DNA of 64,000 nt from Christensenella sp. UBA5893 (GCA_002431905.1 DJER01000010.1:44243-108242), one strand, 5' to 3'; numbered from the stretch's first letter, positions 52,791 through 61,363 are shown. Numbers and translations are program-made. The notes: generated from the letters alone by a model not told the origin.

Positions 52791-53023
52791 TTGATCACCA
52801 CACAACTTGCTTCTTTTTTCCGAATTGACAAAGCAACAGAGTTAATTTCAACCAGCAATACTCCCTGACTTATTGATTTTGATATAACCTTTACTTTTTG
52901 ATTTGGTAAAAAGCCAAGTTCAAAAAGTCTTGTTTTTGTGCTTATATCAATATTTTTGCAAAGATTTACAATTTTATATTCTTTCTTTAGTTTTGCATTA
53001 TCAAGCGTTAAAAAAATCTCCAT
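52787..53023 (-). CDS. feoA: Ferrous iron transport protein A
   Basis: FeoA (78 residues) is the small SH3-like cytosolic partner of FeoB. The motif RLFELGFLPNQKVKVISKS is typical, then a GVLLVEINSVALSIRKKEA strand pair. It overlaps feoB by 4 bases. A 16-base palindrome spans its start codon and no ribosome binding site is visible. It lies 33 bases after nrdR. Confidence 0.88.
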   Translation of the reverse strand: MEIFLTLDNAKLKKEYKIVNLCKNIDISTKTRLFELGFLPNQKVKVISKSISQGVLLVEINSVALSIRKKEASCVVIK

Positions 53024-53036
53024 ACAATAATGTATG
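53021..53036. repeat. Palindrome across the feoA start codon
   Basis: CATACAATAATGTATG, with arms CATAC/GTATG, includes the feoA start codon in one arm. It could be an operator or a translational hairpin; iron control is not shown. Confidence 0.5.
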
Positions 53037-53056
53037 AAGACTAATATTTTTATATG

Positions 53057-53500
53057 TTAATCTTTGAGCAAAAACTCAATAAATTTGCTTGTATCGTCAA
53101 ATTGTTTGAACACTGAAGCAAAACGAACATAACTAATTTTGTCCAAAGGTTTTAGCATACTTAAAACCATATCGCCAATTTTTACGGATTCAATTTCTGA
53201 AACCATATCGTCTTTTAGTTCCTTTTCAATATCGTTTGCAATTGTTTCTATTTCAACAAGTCCAACAGGTCGTTTTTCGCACGCCTTTAAAATTCCATTC
53301 ATAATTTTATTCTTGTCAAAAGGTTGAATTGCACCATTTTTCTTTATTACCAAAACTGATGATGTTTCAACTGTTTCATATGTAGTCCAACGCTTTTTGC
53401 AAGCAAGACATTCTCTTCGCCTTCTTATTGAATTTGTTTCATTTGACAATCTTGAGTCAATTACTTTACTTTCATCATTACCACAATATATGCACTTCAT
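53057..53500 (-). CDS. nrdR: Transcriptional repressor NrdR
   Basis: NrdR (147 residues) represses ribonucleotide reductase genes in response to ATP/dATP. The N-terminal zinc ribbon has cysteines 3, 6, 31 and 34 (CIYCG and CLACKKRW), followed by the ATP-cone domain from residue 46 (VIKKNGAIQPFDKNKI). The ATG at 53498-53500 follows GGAG. The length is standard. It has its own promoter and is followed by feoAB. Confidence 0.96.
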   Translation of the reverse strand: MKCIYCGNDESKVIDSRLSNETNSIRRRRECLACKKRWTTYETVETSSVLVIKKNGAIQPFDKNKIMNGILKACEKRPVGLVEIETIANDIEKELKDDMVSEIESVKIGDMVLSMLKPLDKISYVRFASVFKQFDDTSKFIEFLLKD

Positions 53501-53526
53501 TTGTTTTCTCCATCGCAATATAATGT

Positions 53527-53555
53527 ATTATACAATAAAAATTTATAATTGTCTA
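53527..53555 (-). promoter_or_regulatory. Sigma-A promoter for nrdR
   Basis: TAGACA (-35, 53550-53555), 17 bases, perfect TATAAT (-10, 53527-53532), 27 bases before the start codon. Confidence 0.65.
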
Positions 53556-53562
53556 CAAGTAT

Positions 53563-53862
53563 TTAATTCTTTTTTGTATCTTTTGAAAAAGTAATTGTAT
53601 TGTTTGTTCTTCCTGTGTTTGAATATAATTCAACAAGAATAGTATCATCACCTATTTTACATATTTGGTTGTATGGAATAAATATTTCACTCCCGCCCTT
53701 AAAAACATTCCAAAAGTTCTTATCTCCCGGAACAACTAAGCCTGTTATTTGTCCCGTTGGCAAGTCAAAAATAATGTCGACAATATGACCTAACTTTCTG
53801 CCATCGACAACATTTACAACTTCTTTGCACCTAAGTTCCAAAAATGAACTTGTTAACATAAC
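53563..53862 (-). CDS. ylmC: YlmC/YmxH family PRC-barrel protein
   Basis: This 99-residue PRC-barrel protein of the YlmC/YmxH family occurs in spore formers. The core VVNVVDGRKLGHIVDIIFDLPTG is typical, followed by ITGLVVPG and IFIPYNQICKIGDDTILVEL. The function is unknown; family members are controlled by sporulation sigma factors in Bacillus. I chose the ATG at 53860-53862 with AGGAAG upstream over an earlier ATG. It is 16 bases from the cyclase-like gene. Confidence 0.85.
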   Translation of the reverse strand, partial: VMLTSSFLELRCKEVVNVVDGRKLGHIVDIIFDLPTGQITGLVVPGDKNFWNVFKGGSEIFIPYNQICKIGDDTILVELYSNTGRTNNTITFSKDTKKN

Positions 53863-53901
53863 ACTTCCTAGCATTATTTTATGCAAAAATTGTTTAAAAG
53901 A

Positions 53902-55329
53902 TTACTCATGTAAATTTATACACTTGCCGTCAAGATTTTCACAACACTTGTTATAAAAAATATAGCATACTTTGTCATCTTTTTCTTTTTTATAAACCTT
54001 TTCAAATACATCTCTTGCAAGTTCGTATTTTCCATTAACGAAGTATCTAACAGCGTTTTCAAATTCAATATGAAATTTTGTCAGTTTGTCACGCTTTTGC
54101 CTTGGATAAACATCCAAACATTCAAAAATTGATAGTATATCTTTGCTATTATCAACGCCAACATTACCTATATATCTATACATAAATTTATAAGACGACT
54201 GCAAATTGCTTAAAAAATCTTTTGTTACAATAAGAGTTGAACCAAAAACATTATTTATATCATTAATTTTATTCAATATATCAATGCTATTTGAAATAAC
54301 TGTTGGAGATTTTTGAGTTTCATCGCCAACAATCCCAAATATTATTTCACTTGTGTGGATTGCAAGTGAGAGTTCTATTGCCAAGTTATTGCTTTGTTCC
54401 AAATTCTTTTGATTTATTGTTTTTGTTATTTGCAAAGAGCATGAATATGCACTCTCTGGACTTGCAAAAACTGCAAAAATGCCATCATTAATATATTTGT
54501 CAATAAATCCACCAAATTTTCTTATAATTGGTGAAACAACACTATGATATGAGTTAATATAGTTAAAATTTTCTTCAAGTGACACGCTTTGAGAGATTTC
54601 GCCTTTATTTTTTATGCTACAAAACATTGTTGTTGCAACCTTTTTTACTTGACTACCTAGTTCAAGTTCCAAAACACTCTTTTTGCCCAAAAATTTTAAT
54701 ATTTGTTTTGGTACAATTTTTTGATATTCAAGGTTTGTTTGTCTTATCATTTCATCTTTTTTCTTGAATGTATCATTTATCTTGTTTAAAGAATTTTCAA
54801 TTTCCAAAAACTGTTTATTTCCACCGATATTGATATTATCTTTAACTTCGCCAAAGGATAATCTTTTTGTCGCTTGTTCCACCTTTTTTACAGGCTTTGC
54901 AAGCAAGGAAAATGTTACAAATAATATTATCAATAAAACTATCAAGGAAACACCTATCCAAATATAGTTATTATTGTTTGTTGTTTTTACATTCAATGCC
55001 GTTTTTACAATTTTGACAACCTTCCCTGACAAGTTATTCAAACTTGACAATGCAAATACTATACCTCCAAATGTTATCATTAGTGGTGCTGTGGCAAAAA
55101 ACAACATCGAATTATATTTTCTTGTTTTTAAAAATCTAAAATACAAAATGTTCCCTAATACAAAATTTACAATATTAAAACAAAGACAAACCCAAGAAAG
55201 CGTGCTCATTGAAAAAATAATTTCGCCATCAACAACCGAAATTGCCGACAACAAATGCGATGATGTAACAAGTCCACCAACAAGAGTTATCAAAAATAAT
55301 ACAATATAAATTTTTGTGCTTAATTTCAT
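53902..55329 (-). CDS. Membrane protein with degenerate class III cyclase-like domain
   Basis: This 475-residue protein has four membrane helices (about 5-27, 45-65, 75-97, 122-144), a HAMP-like linker (145-195) and a class III nucleotidyl cyclase-like domain (about 230-405). The first metal-binding Asp of the cyclase signature is replaced: the position reads Ser 238 (TTMFCSIKN instead of FxD). The second is kept at D282 (KYINDGIFAVF). Enzymatic activity is therefore doubtful. A C-terminal segment (420-475) is helical and has a Cys-rich end (CYIFYNKCCENLDGKC). No ribosome binding site is visible; an inverted repeat lies directly upstream. Confidence 0.75.
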   Translation of the reverse strand: MKLSTKIYIVLFLITLVGGLVTSSHLLSAISVVDGEIIFSMSTLSWVCLCFNIVNFVLGNILYFRFLKTRKYNSMLFFATAPLMITFGGIVFALSSLNNLSGKVVKIVKTALNVKTTNNNNYIWIGVSLIVLLIILFVTFSLLAKPVKKVEQATKRLSFGEVKDNINIGGNKQFLEIENSLNKINDTFKKKDEMIRQTNLEYQKIVPKQILKFLGKKSVLELELGSQVKKVATTMFCSIKNKGEISQSVSLEENFNYINSYHSVVSPIIRKFGGFIDKYINDGIFAVFASPESAYSCSLQITKTINQKNLEQSNNLAIELSLAIHTSEIIFGIVGDETQKSPTVISNSIDILNKINDINNVFGSTLIVTKDFLSNLQSSYKFMYRYIGNVGVDNSKDILSIFECLDVYPRQKRDKLTKFHIEFENAVRYFVNGKYELARDVFEKVYKKEKDDKVCYIFYNKCCENLDGKCINLHE

Positions 55330-55332
55330 ATA

Positions 55333-55369
55333 TTTAAAGTGTTTTAAAATAAAAAAAATATACTTTAAA
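55333..55369. repeat. Inverted repeat upstream of the cyclase-like gene
   Basis: TTTAAAGT (55333-55340) and ACTTTAAA (55362-55369) are separated by 21 bases. On the minus strand they lie just upstream of the start at 55329 and could be an operator. Confidence 0.35.
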
Positions 55370-55385
55370 CTTATATATTTTTAAA

Positions 55386-55415
55386 CGCATATTTTTGATA
55401 CAAATTGTTATACTA
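55386..55415 (+). promoter_or_regulatory. Promoter for the 55433 gene, possibly sigma-G
   Basis: CGCATA (55386-55391), 17 bases, TATACTA (55409-55415) matches the forespore sigma-G pattern YGHATR/CATWMTA with one mismatch and spacing of 17 rather than 18. The same -10 could serve sigma-A as an extended TGTTATACT. Confidence 0.4.
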
Positions 55416-55432
55416 ACAAAAAAGGAGTTAAT

Positions 55433-55864
55433 ATGACCAACGAACAATATTTAATTTTGATATACAAAAATATTCAAACCGCAATACAGTCCATAGAAGA
55501 TATGTTTCCAAAGTTTAGAAGTAGCAAACTGAAACAACTTATGAAACAGCAAGAGCAAGGGTATCTTGACTTTAAAAACAAATGTCAAGATTTGGCATCA
55601 AACAAAGAAGTGCAACTTAAAGACAATAACTTTGTGATGAAAGTTATACTTATTTCTTCAATAAGTATTAACACAATGTTTAACAAATCATCTTCGCATA
55701 TTGCAGAATTATTTTTGCTTGGAACAGTTAGGGGTACAATAAAATTGTATAAACACGCAAAAAATACAAAAGACATTGATGATGATATTTTGGCACTTTG
55801 CAAAGACCTTCTTGCCTTTGAAGAAAAATGTTACAACGACATACGAGAATATCTTAAAGCATAA
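55433..55864 (+). CDS. Small helical protein of unknown function
   Basis: A 143-residue soluble protein, predominantly alpha-helical with Lys- and Leu-rich heptad-like stretches (SSKLKQLMKQQEQGYLDFK and DDDILALCKDLLAFEEKC), compatible with a four-helix bundle. I do not recognise the family. AAAGGAG precedes the ATG. It stands alone on the plus strand between a divergent cyclase-like gene and convergent ruvB, sharing a bidirectional terminator with the latter. The possible sigma-G promoter would put it in the forespore, which is inference. Confidence 0.75.
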   Translation: MTNEQYLILIYKNIQTAIQSIEDMFPKFRSSKLKQLMKQQEQGYLDFKNKCQDLASNKEVQLKDNNFVMKVILISSISINTMFNKSSSHIAELFLLGTVRGTIKLYKHAKNTKDIDDDILALCKDLLAFEEKCYNDIREYLKA

Positions 55865-55890
55865 AAAAAGAGTATCACTACTCTTTTTTT
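55863..55890. terminator. Bidirectional terminator shared with ruvB
   Basis: AAAAAAAGAGTA/TACTCTTTTTTT has a 4-base loop and overlaps the ruvB stop codon at 55878-55880. Confidence 0.8.
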
Positions 55891-56927
55891 GTTGTATCAT
55901 ATACACTTAATTCTTCTCTTTTCTTTTCATCAAGTGGAATACCTAAATGCTCATAAGCCTTTGGAAGTGCAACTCTACCACGGTTTGTTCTTGCAATAAA
56001 GCCTAATTGCAATAAATAAGGTTCATAAACATCTTCAATGGTAGCATTATCTTCCCCTGTTGATGCTGAAAGTGTGTCAAGTCCAACTGGACCACCACCA
56101 AATTTTTTGATTATGCTTTCCAAAATTCGTCTATCAACAAAATCAAGTCCAAATTCGTCAATTTCCATAAGTTTTAGTGATTGTTCAGCAATTTGCAAAG
56201 TTATTTTCCCTTCGCCCAAAACCTCAGCGAAGTCACGAACTCTTTTTAGAATTCTATTCGCAAGTCTTGGTGTTCCACGACTTCTTCTTGCCAAACACAA
56301 ACTTGCATCATCATCAATTTCAATACCAAGTATTTTGCTTGAGCGTTTTATTATTATTTGCAATTCTTCTGGTGTGTACATTTCCAACCTGCAAATAACG
56401 CCAAATCTATCACGAAGTGGACCTGTTACCATTCCTGCCCTTGTTGTTGCACCAATAAGAGTGAAAGGTTGAATTTTTAAACGCATATTCTTTGCACTTG
56501 GGCCTTTTCCAACAATAAAATCAAGTGCAAAATCTTCCATTGCAGGGTACAAAATTTCTTCAACAGACTTATTCAATCTGTGAATTTCATCAATAAAAAG
56601 CACATCACCTTTATTAAGGTTTGTGACAATTGCAGCAAGGTCAGCAGCGTGCTCAATCGCTGGTCCTGACGTGATTTTTAATTGAGCTCCCATTTCATTT
56701 GCAATAATATGCGAAAGAGTAGTTTTCCCAAGTCCTGGAGGTCCATACAAAAGTATATGGTCCAAAGTGTCGTTTCTCTTTTTTGCTGCTTGTATATAAA
56801 CTTCAAGTGTCTTTTTTATCTTCTCTTGTCCAACATAATCGACCATCGTTCTTGGGCGAAGAGAATTTTCTATTTCCAAATCACTTGAGTTTTTTGTGCT
56901 TGTTATAAATCTATTTTCTTCTGCCAT
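55878..56927 (-). CDS. ruvB: Holliday junction helicase RuvB
   Basis: RuvB (349 residues) is the AAA+ motor of branch migration. Walker [10 protein letters not shown] (about 62-70), Walker B LFIDEIH (111-117), sensor GATTRAGMV and the C-terminal winged helix with HLGIPL are all in place. It overlaps the ruvA stop codon by one base. ruvC-ruvA-ruvB is an ordinary operon. Confidence 0.97.
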   Translation of the reverse strand: MAEENRFITSTKNSSDLEIENSLRPRTMVDYVGQEKIKKTLEVYIQAAKKRNDTLDHILLYGPPGLGKTTLSHIIANEMGAQLKITSGPAIEHAADLAAIVTNLNKGDVLFIDEIHRLNKSVEEILYPAMEDFALDFIVGKGPSAKNMRLKIQPFTLIGATTRAGMVTGPLRDRFGVICRLEMYTPEELQIIIKRSSKILGIEIDDDASLCLARRSRGTPRLANRILKRVRDFAEVLGEGKITLQIAEQSLKLMEIDEFGLDFVDRRILESIIKKFGGGPVGLDTLSASTGEDNATIEDVYEPYLLQLGFIARTNRGRVALPKAYEHLGIPLDEKKREELSVYDTTKKE

Positions 56928-57508
56928 TAGTTACCCATTCCCCTTAAACATTTTGTTATAATTTCTTCAACGCTTAAACCATTTTCAGCATTATCTTTGG
57001 CAAGTCTGTATGCTTCATTTTTGCCAACACCAAGACTAACCAAGGCATCCGTTACTTGGTCTATTGCGTTATAATTCAAATTATCATTGCTTACAACATT
57101 AACATTTGGCATTGTTTGGTCTTTTAATTCAACAAGCAATCTTTCTGCCGTTTTTTTGCCAAGACCTTTAATTGTGCAAAGCATTTTTACATCTTGACTT
57201 AATATTGCATTAATAAGTTCTGGAATTGTTACACCAGAAAGTATGCCTATTGCCATTTTTGGGCCAATTCCACTAACTGATATAAGTTTTAAAAACATAT
57301 TTTTTTCTTCTTTGCTTATAAAACCATAAAGACATATTCCATCTTCTTTTACTTGCATATATGTTAAAATTTTTACATATTCGTTGTCAAATTCAATAGA
57401 ATTTGCTGTGTAAGAAGACACTTGAATTTCATAACCAATGCCATTTGATTCAACAACAATCATATTTTCTTCTTTTTCGGTAACTTTACCAATTATATAA
57501 CTAATCAT
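56927..57508 (-). CDS. ruvA: Holliday junction binding protein RuvA
   Basis: RuvA (193 residues) binds the four-way junction and loads RuvB. The N-terminal OB-fold has [16 protein letters not shown], two HhH motifs cover about 70-140 ([16 protein letters not shown] and [15 protein letters not shown]), and the C-terminal domain III regulates RuvB. Length and order are standard. Confidence 0.97.
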   Translation of the reverse strand: MISYIIGKVTEKEENMIVVESNGIGYEIQVSSYTANSIEFDNEYVKILTYMQVKEDGICLYGFISKEEKNMFLKLISVSGIGPKMAIGILSGVTIPELINAILSQDVKMLCTIKGLGKKTAERLLVELKDQTMPNVNVVSNDNLNYNAIDQVTDALVSLGVGKNEAYRLAKDNAENGLSVEEIITKCLRGMGN

Positions 57509-57516
57509 TTTTCACC

Positions 57517-58005
57517 TTACACAAAATTATCGTTTAGTCTTGGGTTTATTTGGCTATGACAAATTGCAACAGCCAAAGCATCGGCAGCATCATCTGGTTT
57601 TGGGACTTTTTCTAGTCCTAACAAAGTTTTTACCATATATTGTACTTGTGCCTTTTCTGCCCTTCCAAAACCTGTTAACGCCTGTTTAATTTGAAGTGGC
57701 GTGTATTCAAAAATTGGGAGTTTGCACATTCTTGCAGAAAGAAGAATAACCCCTCTTGCTTCAGCAACCGGTATCACTGTTGTTTGATTTTTAAAATAGA
57801 ACAATTCCTCAACTGCCATAACATCTGGTTTGTAAGAATTTATCAAACTTTGAATTGAACTGTAAATAACTTCCAATCTTTCAGGAAGTGTAAGTTCTTT
57901 TGGGGTTGAAACAACCCCATAATCAATTACCTGTATCCCATTATCAGCATCAATAAGTCCCCAACCAACAATTCCATAGCCAGGGTCAATTCCCAAAATC
58001 CTCAT
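57517..58005 (-). CDS. ruvC: Holliday junction resolvase RuvC
   Basis: RuvC (162 residues) cuts Holliday junctions. The active-site Asp 7 (IDPGYGIVGWG), Glu in VEELFYFKNQT and the C-terminal acidic pair in PDDAADALAVAICH are all present. It starts 2 bases after the YebC-family gene, an arrangement common in clostridia. Confidence 0.97.
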   Translation of the reverse strand: MRILGIDPGYGIVGWGLIDADNGIQVIDYGVVSTPKELTLPERLEVIYSSIQSLINSYKPDVMAVEELFYFKNQTTVIPVAEARGVILLSARMCKLPIFEYTPLQIKQALTGFGRAEKAQVQYMVKTLLGLEKVPKPDDAADALAVAICHSQINPRLNDNFV

Positions 58006-58007
58006 TG

Positions 58008-58739
58008 CTACTCTTCCACATTATTTACATTGTGATAAACTTCTTGCACATCATCCAAATCGTTTAATGCATCAAGCATCTTTTGAAATTGTTCAAGCTT
58101 TGCATCATCAAGGTCAATATAGTTGTCAGGTAGCATTGAAACTTCGCTTGAAAGGAATGAATATCCTTTTTGTTCCAAAGCTTCCTTTACACTATCAAAA
58201 CTATTTGGAGATGTGTATATTTCAATAATATCATCACATTCAACAATATCATCTGCACCACAATCAAGACTATCAAGCATTACCATATCAACATCTGTAT
58301 TTGCGTTTTTTTCTATAATGATTTGACCTTTTCTGTTAAACAAATAACTTACACAACCTGTTGAACCAAGACTCCCACCATGCTTATCAAAAGCATGACG
58401 AACATCGCCTGCTGTTCTATTTTTGTTATCTGTTAAGCATTCAACTATAACAGCACTTCCACCAACACCATAGCCTTCATAGGTTATTGCTTCATAATTT
58501 ACTCCACCAAGTTCGCCTGCGGCCTTTTTGATTGACCTTTCAATAGAATCATTTGGCATATTGTTTGCCTTTGCTTTTGCAATGGCATCTTTTAATTTTG
58601 AGTTTGTGTTTGGATCGCTTCCACCTTGTTTTACAATAACTGCAATTTCACGACCTATTTTTGTAAAGATTTTACCCCTTTGGGCATCTGTTTTTTCTTT
58701 TGTTCTTTTTATATTATTCCATTTACTATGACCTGACAT
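58008..58739 (-). CDS. YebC/PmpR family protein
   Basis: This 243-residue protein is of the YebC/TACO1/PmpR family, described as transcription regulators and, more recently, as translation factors at polyproline. It starts [20 protein letters not shown], with the conserved [11 protein letters not shown] segment following, and carries [23 protein letters not shown]. Acidic C-terminus. The ATG at 58737-58739 follows GGAGG, slightly inside the end of the upstream methyltransferase gene (14-base overlap). Confidence 0.93.
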   Translation of the reverse strand: MSGHSKWNNIKRTKEKTDAQRGKIFTKIGREIAVIVKQGGSDPNTNSKLKDAIAKAKANNMPNDSIERSIKKAAGELGGVNYEAITYEGYGVGGSAVIVECLTDNKNRTAGDVRHAFDKHGGSLGSTGCVSYLFNRKGQIIIEKNANTDVDMVMLDSLDCGADDIVECDDIIEIYTSPNSFDSVKEALEQKGYSFLSSEVSMLPDNYIDLDDAKLEQFQKMLDALNDLDDVQEVYHNVNNVEE

Positions 58740-59454
58740 TTTTCCCTCCATATGTTATTTGATACATCATAATACTTCCACTTGTTCCAGCATTTAAACT
58801 TTCCAAGTTATTTTGCATTGGCAGTGAAACATTGTCTGTTGCAATTTTTTGCAACTTTTCACTTACCCCATGACCTTCATTCCCAATTACCAAACCGATA
58901 TTTTTCGGGAAAGGAACATCATAGATATTTTTACCTTGCATCGTTGTTATAAAAATTCTTTTATTCCAACTTTTTAGTGTGTCCAAAAAATCATCTTTGA
59001 CTTCATAAACTCGGCATTTAAACAATGCACCCATTGTGCTACGAACAGTTTTATCAAGGCAGACGCTTGCGCAATTGATTAGATATATATCCAAGAAATT
59101 TGCTCCAACTGCTGTTCGTATAAGTGTTCCAACATTCCCTGGGTCTTGCACATTATCCAGAATCAAAAAGTCGCCCTTTGGCATTGCAAGTTCAAGTTTT
59201 TTTTGCTTTACAAATGCAACAACCCCCTGACTTGTTTTTGTGTTTGTGAATAGGTTTAGCACATTTTCGCTAACTAAAATATCATCGTCTGAAAAACAGT
59301 GTCTAAATTTTTCAGTTTTTATTATATGCAAAATTTGCCAACCATCACTTATCGCCTCAGCAATAAGTTTTGGGTTGTCTAAACACAAAATATCCTTTTC
59401 TTGTTTTAATGATTTCAATTGCTTTACAAAATCATTTTTAACCGAAATTATCAT
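58726..59454 (-). CDS. SpoU-family RNA 2'-O-methyltransferase
   Basis: This 242-residue TrmH/RlmB-type SPOUT methyltransferase should act on rRNA or tRNA. The N-terminal substrate-binding domain covers 1-95, followed by motif 1 ([17 protein letters not shown]), motif 2 ([11 protein letters not shown]) and motif 3 ([16 protein letters not shown]) of the knotted fold. The usual motif 3 has LNVSVA; here it is LNAGTS. No ribosome binding site precedes either candidate ATG. A promoter -10 box covers the upstream ATG, so the ATG at 59452-59454 and a leaderless mRNA are most likely. Confidence 0.88.
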   Translation of the reverse strand: MIISVKNDFVKQLKSLKQEKDILCLDNPKLIAEAISDGWQILHIIKTEKFRHCFSDDDILVSENVLNLFTNTKTSQGVVAFVKQKKLELAMPKGDFLILDNVQDPGNVGTLIRTAVGANFLDIYLINCASVCLDKTVRSTMGALFKCRVYEVKDDFLDTLKSWNKRIFITTMQGKNIYDVPFPKNIGLVIGNEGHGVSEKLQKIATDNVSLPMQNNLESLNAGTSGSIMMYQITYGGKNVRS

Positions 59455-59460
59455 ACTAAC

Positions 59461-59488
59461 ATTATACATAAATATTTAATAAAATCAA
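59461..59488 (-). promoter_or_regulatory. Sigma-A promoter of the SpoU methyltransferase, leaderless
   Basis: TTGATT (-35, 59483-59488), 16 bases, TATAAT (-10, 59461-59466). The ATG at 59452-59454 begins 7 bases after the -10, where transcription should start. Confidence 0.6.
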
Positions 59489-59546
59489 AGTGATTATGAT
59501 AGAAAAAAAGTTATCAATAAAATTTTGATAACTTTTTATTATACAA

Positions 59547-59897
59547 TTACTTGCTCTTTTTTGCTGTTGCAACTAATGATGCGAAACCTTGTGGGTCATT
59601 AACTGCCATATCAGCAAGGACTTTTCTGTTAAGGTCAACTTTGTTTGCCTTTAAACCATGCATAAACTTGCTATATGAAATATCGTTTAATCTGCAAGCT
59701 GCATTTATTCTTGTTATCCAAAGTGAACGGAAATTTCTTTTCTTTTGTCTTCTGCCAACATAAGCATATTGACCACTTTTCATAACTGCTTGACGAGCAA
59801 CTCTGTATAATTTTGATTTTGCTCCTCTATAACCTTTTGCTTGTTTTAATATTGCTCTTCTTTTTTTGAGTGCATTAACTGATCTTTTAATTCTCAT
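59547..59897 (-). CDS. rplT: Ribosomal protein L20
   Basis: L20 (116 residues) is a 50S assembly protein that also represses its own operon by binding the infC leader in Bacillus. The N-terminal basic helix ([20 protein letters not shown]) and the globular C-terminus ([20 protein letters not shown]) are typical. Last gene of infC-rpmI-rplT; a stem-loop of the U-rich type follows (about 59505-59540). Confidence 0.97.
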   Translation of the reverse strand: MRIKRSVNALKKRRAILKQAKGYRGAKSKLYRVARQAVMKSGQYAYVGRRQKKRNFRSLWITRINAACRLNDISYSKFMHGLKANKVDLNRKVLADMAVNDPQGFASLVATAKKSK

Positions 59898-59908
59898 ATT
59901 CTTGCTCC

Positions 59909-60103
59909 TTATGCGTTAATCATCTTTCTTGCATTCTTTTCTTGCTTTCCTGAAAGATAACCACCTTTTCTTAATTTTCTTTTTCTTGCTTGAGCTTTCT
60001 TTGCAAGGAAGTGTCCTCTATTTGCTCTAGCGAATTTGAGATTTCCAGATTTTGTGACTTTGAATCTCTTTTTTGCACCACTGTGTGATTTTAATTTTGG
60101 CAT
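59909..60103 (-). CDS. rpmI: Ribosomal protein L35
   Basis: L35 (64 residues) is a small, very basic 50S protein. [20 protein letters not shown] is the family N-terminus. Lies between infC and rplT in the universal order. AGGAG precedes the start. Confidence 0.97.
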   Translation of the reverse strand: MPKLKSHSGAKKRFKVTKSGNLKFARANRGHFLAKKAQARKRKLRKGGYLSGKQEKNARKMINA

Positions 60104-60120
60104 AACCTTCTCCTTTATAA

Positions 60121-60630
60121 TTACTTTTTTGGTGATATAATCAATATTACATTTCTTCCAACGACTTCTGGTTCTTTATCATAAGTACCAACTTCTGAAA
60201 GCATATTGTAAAAAGATTTAACAACTTCGATTGCGTTTTTTGTGTATGCTTGTTGACGGCCTTTCATACGAAGCACAACTTTTACCTTGTCACCTGATGA
60301 CAAAAATCTTAGTCCATGCTTTGCTTTTACTTCCAAGTCGTGAGTATCAATTGTCATTGAAAGTTGAATTTCTTTTACATTGATAACCTTTTGATTTTTT
60401 TTGAGTTCCTTTTCCTTTTTTATTGTGTCAAATTTGTACTTACCATAGTTCATAATTTTGCAAACATATGGAGTTGTTGATGATGACATTAAAACAAGGT
60501 CAAGCCCCTCTTTTGAAGCCATTTCACGAGCCTTTGATGTTGGGACAATTCCTAATTGTTCCCCATTTGCACCAATGAGTCTAACCTCACTTGTGTTTAT
60601 TTGTTCGTTGATAAGAAGTTCCTTAAAAAT
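60121..60630 (-). CDS. infC: Translation initiation factor IF-3 (AUU start)
   Basis: IF-3 (169 residues) controls start-codon selection on the 30S subunit. Reading back from the first ATG, the frame stays open through a perfect IF-3 N-terminus (LLINEQINTSEVRLIGANGEQL, then GIVPTSKAREMA), so the true start lies upstream of the first ATG. A strong AGGAGG at 60638-60643 is 8 bases from an ATT codon (60628-60630), the rare AUU start by which IF-3 limits its own synthesis in other bacteria. ORF calls that use only common start codons drop the first 36 residues. C-domain motif KVKVVLRMKGRQQAY is intact. Confidence 0.92.
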   Translation of the reverse strand: MFKELLINEQINTSEVRLIGANGEQLGIVPTSKAREMASKEGLDLVLMSSSTTPYVCKIMNYGKYKFDTIKKEKELKKNQKVINVKEIQLSMTIDTHDLEVKAKHGLRFLSSGDKVKVVLRMKGRQQAYTKNAIEVVKSFYNMLSEVGTYDKEPEVVGRNVILIISPKK

Positions 60631-60760
60631 TGTTATATCCTCCTAAATGAAAATAAGTGAAAGCCAAAATTTGCTTTCACTTAAATAAAACATCAAATAT
60701 AAATGTTTTACACAACCGAAGTAAACTTGGTTGGTGAGAAGTCAAATCTTCTGCTTTTAC
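60631..60760 (-). ncRNA. infC leader (L20-leader-like)
   Basis: About 130 bases between the promoter and infC. Structures on the minus strand: CAACC/GGTTG hairpin (about 60715-60738), AAAACAT/ATGTTTT hairpin (about 60690-60712) and a 10-bp AAGTGAAAGC/GCTTTCACTT hairpin (60655-60682) followed by a T-rich stretch, as in an attenuator. The stretch GATTTGACTTCTCACCAACC is reminiscent of the L20 leader of Bacillus. Likely autoregulation by L20 is inference. Confidence 0.6.
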
Positions 60761-60766
60761 GATGCG

Positions 60767-60795
60767 ATATTATCACAATTTACTTATATTGTCAA
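60767..60795 (-). promoter_or_regulatory. Sigma-A promoter of infC-rpmI-rplT
   Basis: Perfect TTGACA (-35, 60790-60795), 17 bases, TAATAT (-10, 60767-60772). The transcript would start near 60760, leaving a 130-base leader. Confidence 0.8.
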
Positions 60796-60802
60796 CTATT
60801 TT

Positions 60803-61363
60803 TTACAAAATTCTTCCCATGTCACCTTTTTCTGAGTAACCATTTATTTCGCTTCTTGTTAACATTTCTCTATATAGATTTGTTAAATAAGTTGCTTGTG
60901 GTTCACTTAATTTTAACTTTTTCATAAGAGATGCCCTTAATGACCTTAAGTCTTTTGTGTTATTAATTTGAGCATATGCAACAAGTGCTTTTACTCTGAT
61001 TTTGTTAACTGTTTTTATTGTTGGTACAACATCAGGGTTTTGTGCTCTAAATTTTGGGAATTGTTCATTATAGTCATTGCCTCTATATGTTATTCCACCG
61101 ACAACATTTGTTATCTTGCTTTTTTGCATATTTGCGAGCAATCTTCTCAATTTTAGAATGCTGTATGACACTTGCGCACGAGTTTTTCCACACATAGAGG
61201 CTTTGTTCTTTACTTGTTCAAACAAATCTCTATATTCAAGTGTAAACCAATCTTTTATTGTGTCATTGTCTGCTTGCAAAATTTCTACGATATCCAATCC
61301 GTCATATATGTCATCATAGTTTGACAAAATTGTGTCATATTCTTCATCCAATACATATCTCAT
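60803..61363 (-). CDS. Conserved-looking soluble protein of unknown family
   Basis: This 186-residue protein has no signal peptide or membrane segment. It is helical, with a Lys/Arg- and Leu-rich C-terminal half (LRSLRASLMKKLKLSEPQA) that may be a nucleic-acid or protein-interaction region. The start ATG follows AGGAGA at a good distance, so it is a genuine gene. It lies between ytxC and infC, where thrS is found in Bacillus; thrS is absent. No family recognised. Confidence 0.75.
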   Translation of the reverse strand: MRYVLDEEYDTILSNYDDIYDGLDIVEILQADNDTIKDWFTLEYRDLFEQVKNKASMCGKTRAQVSYSILKLRRLLANMQKSKITNVVGGITYRGNDYNEQFPKFRAQNPDVVPTIKTVNKIRVKALVAYAQINNTKDLRSLRASLMKKLKLSEPQATYLTNLYREMLTRSEINGYSEKGDMGRIL

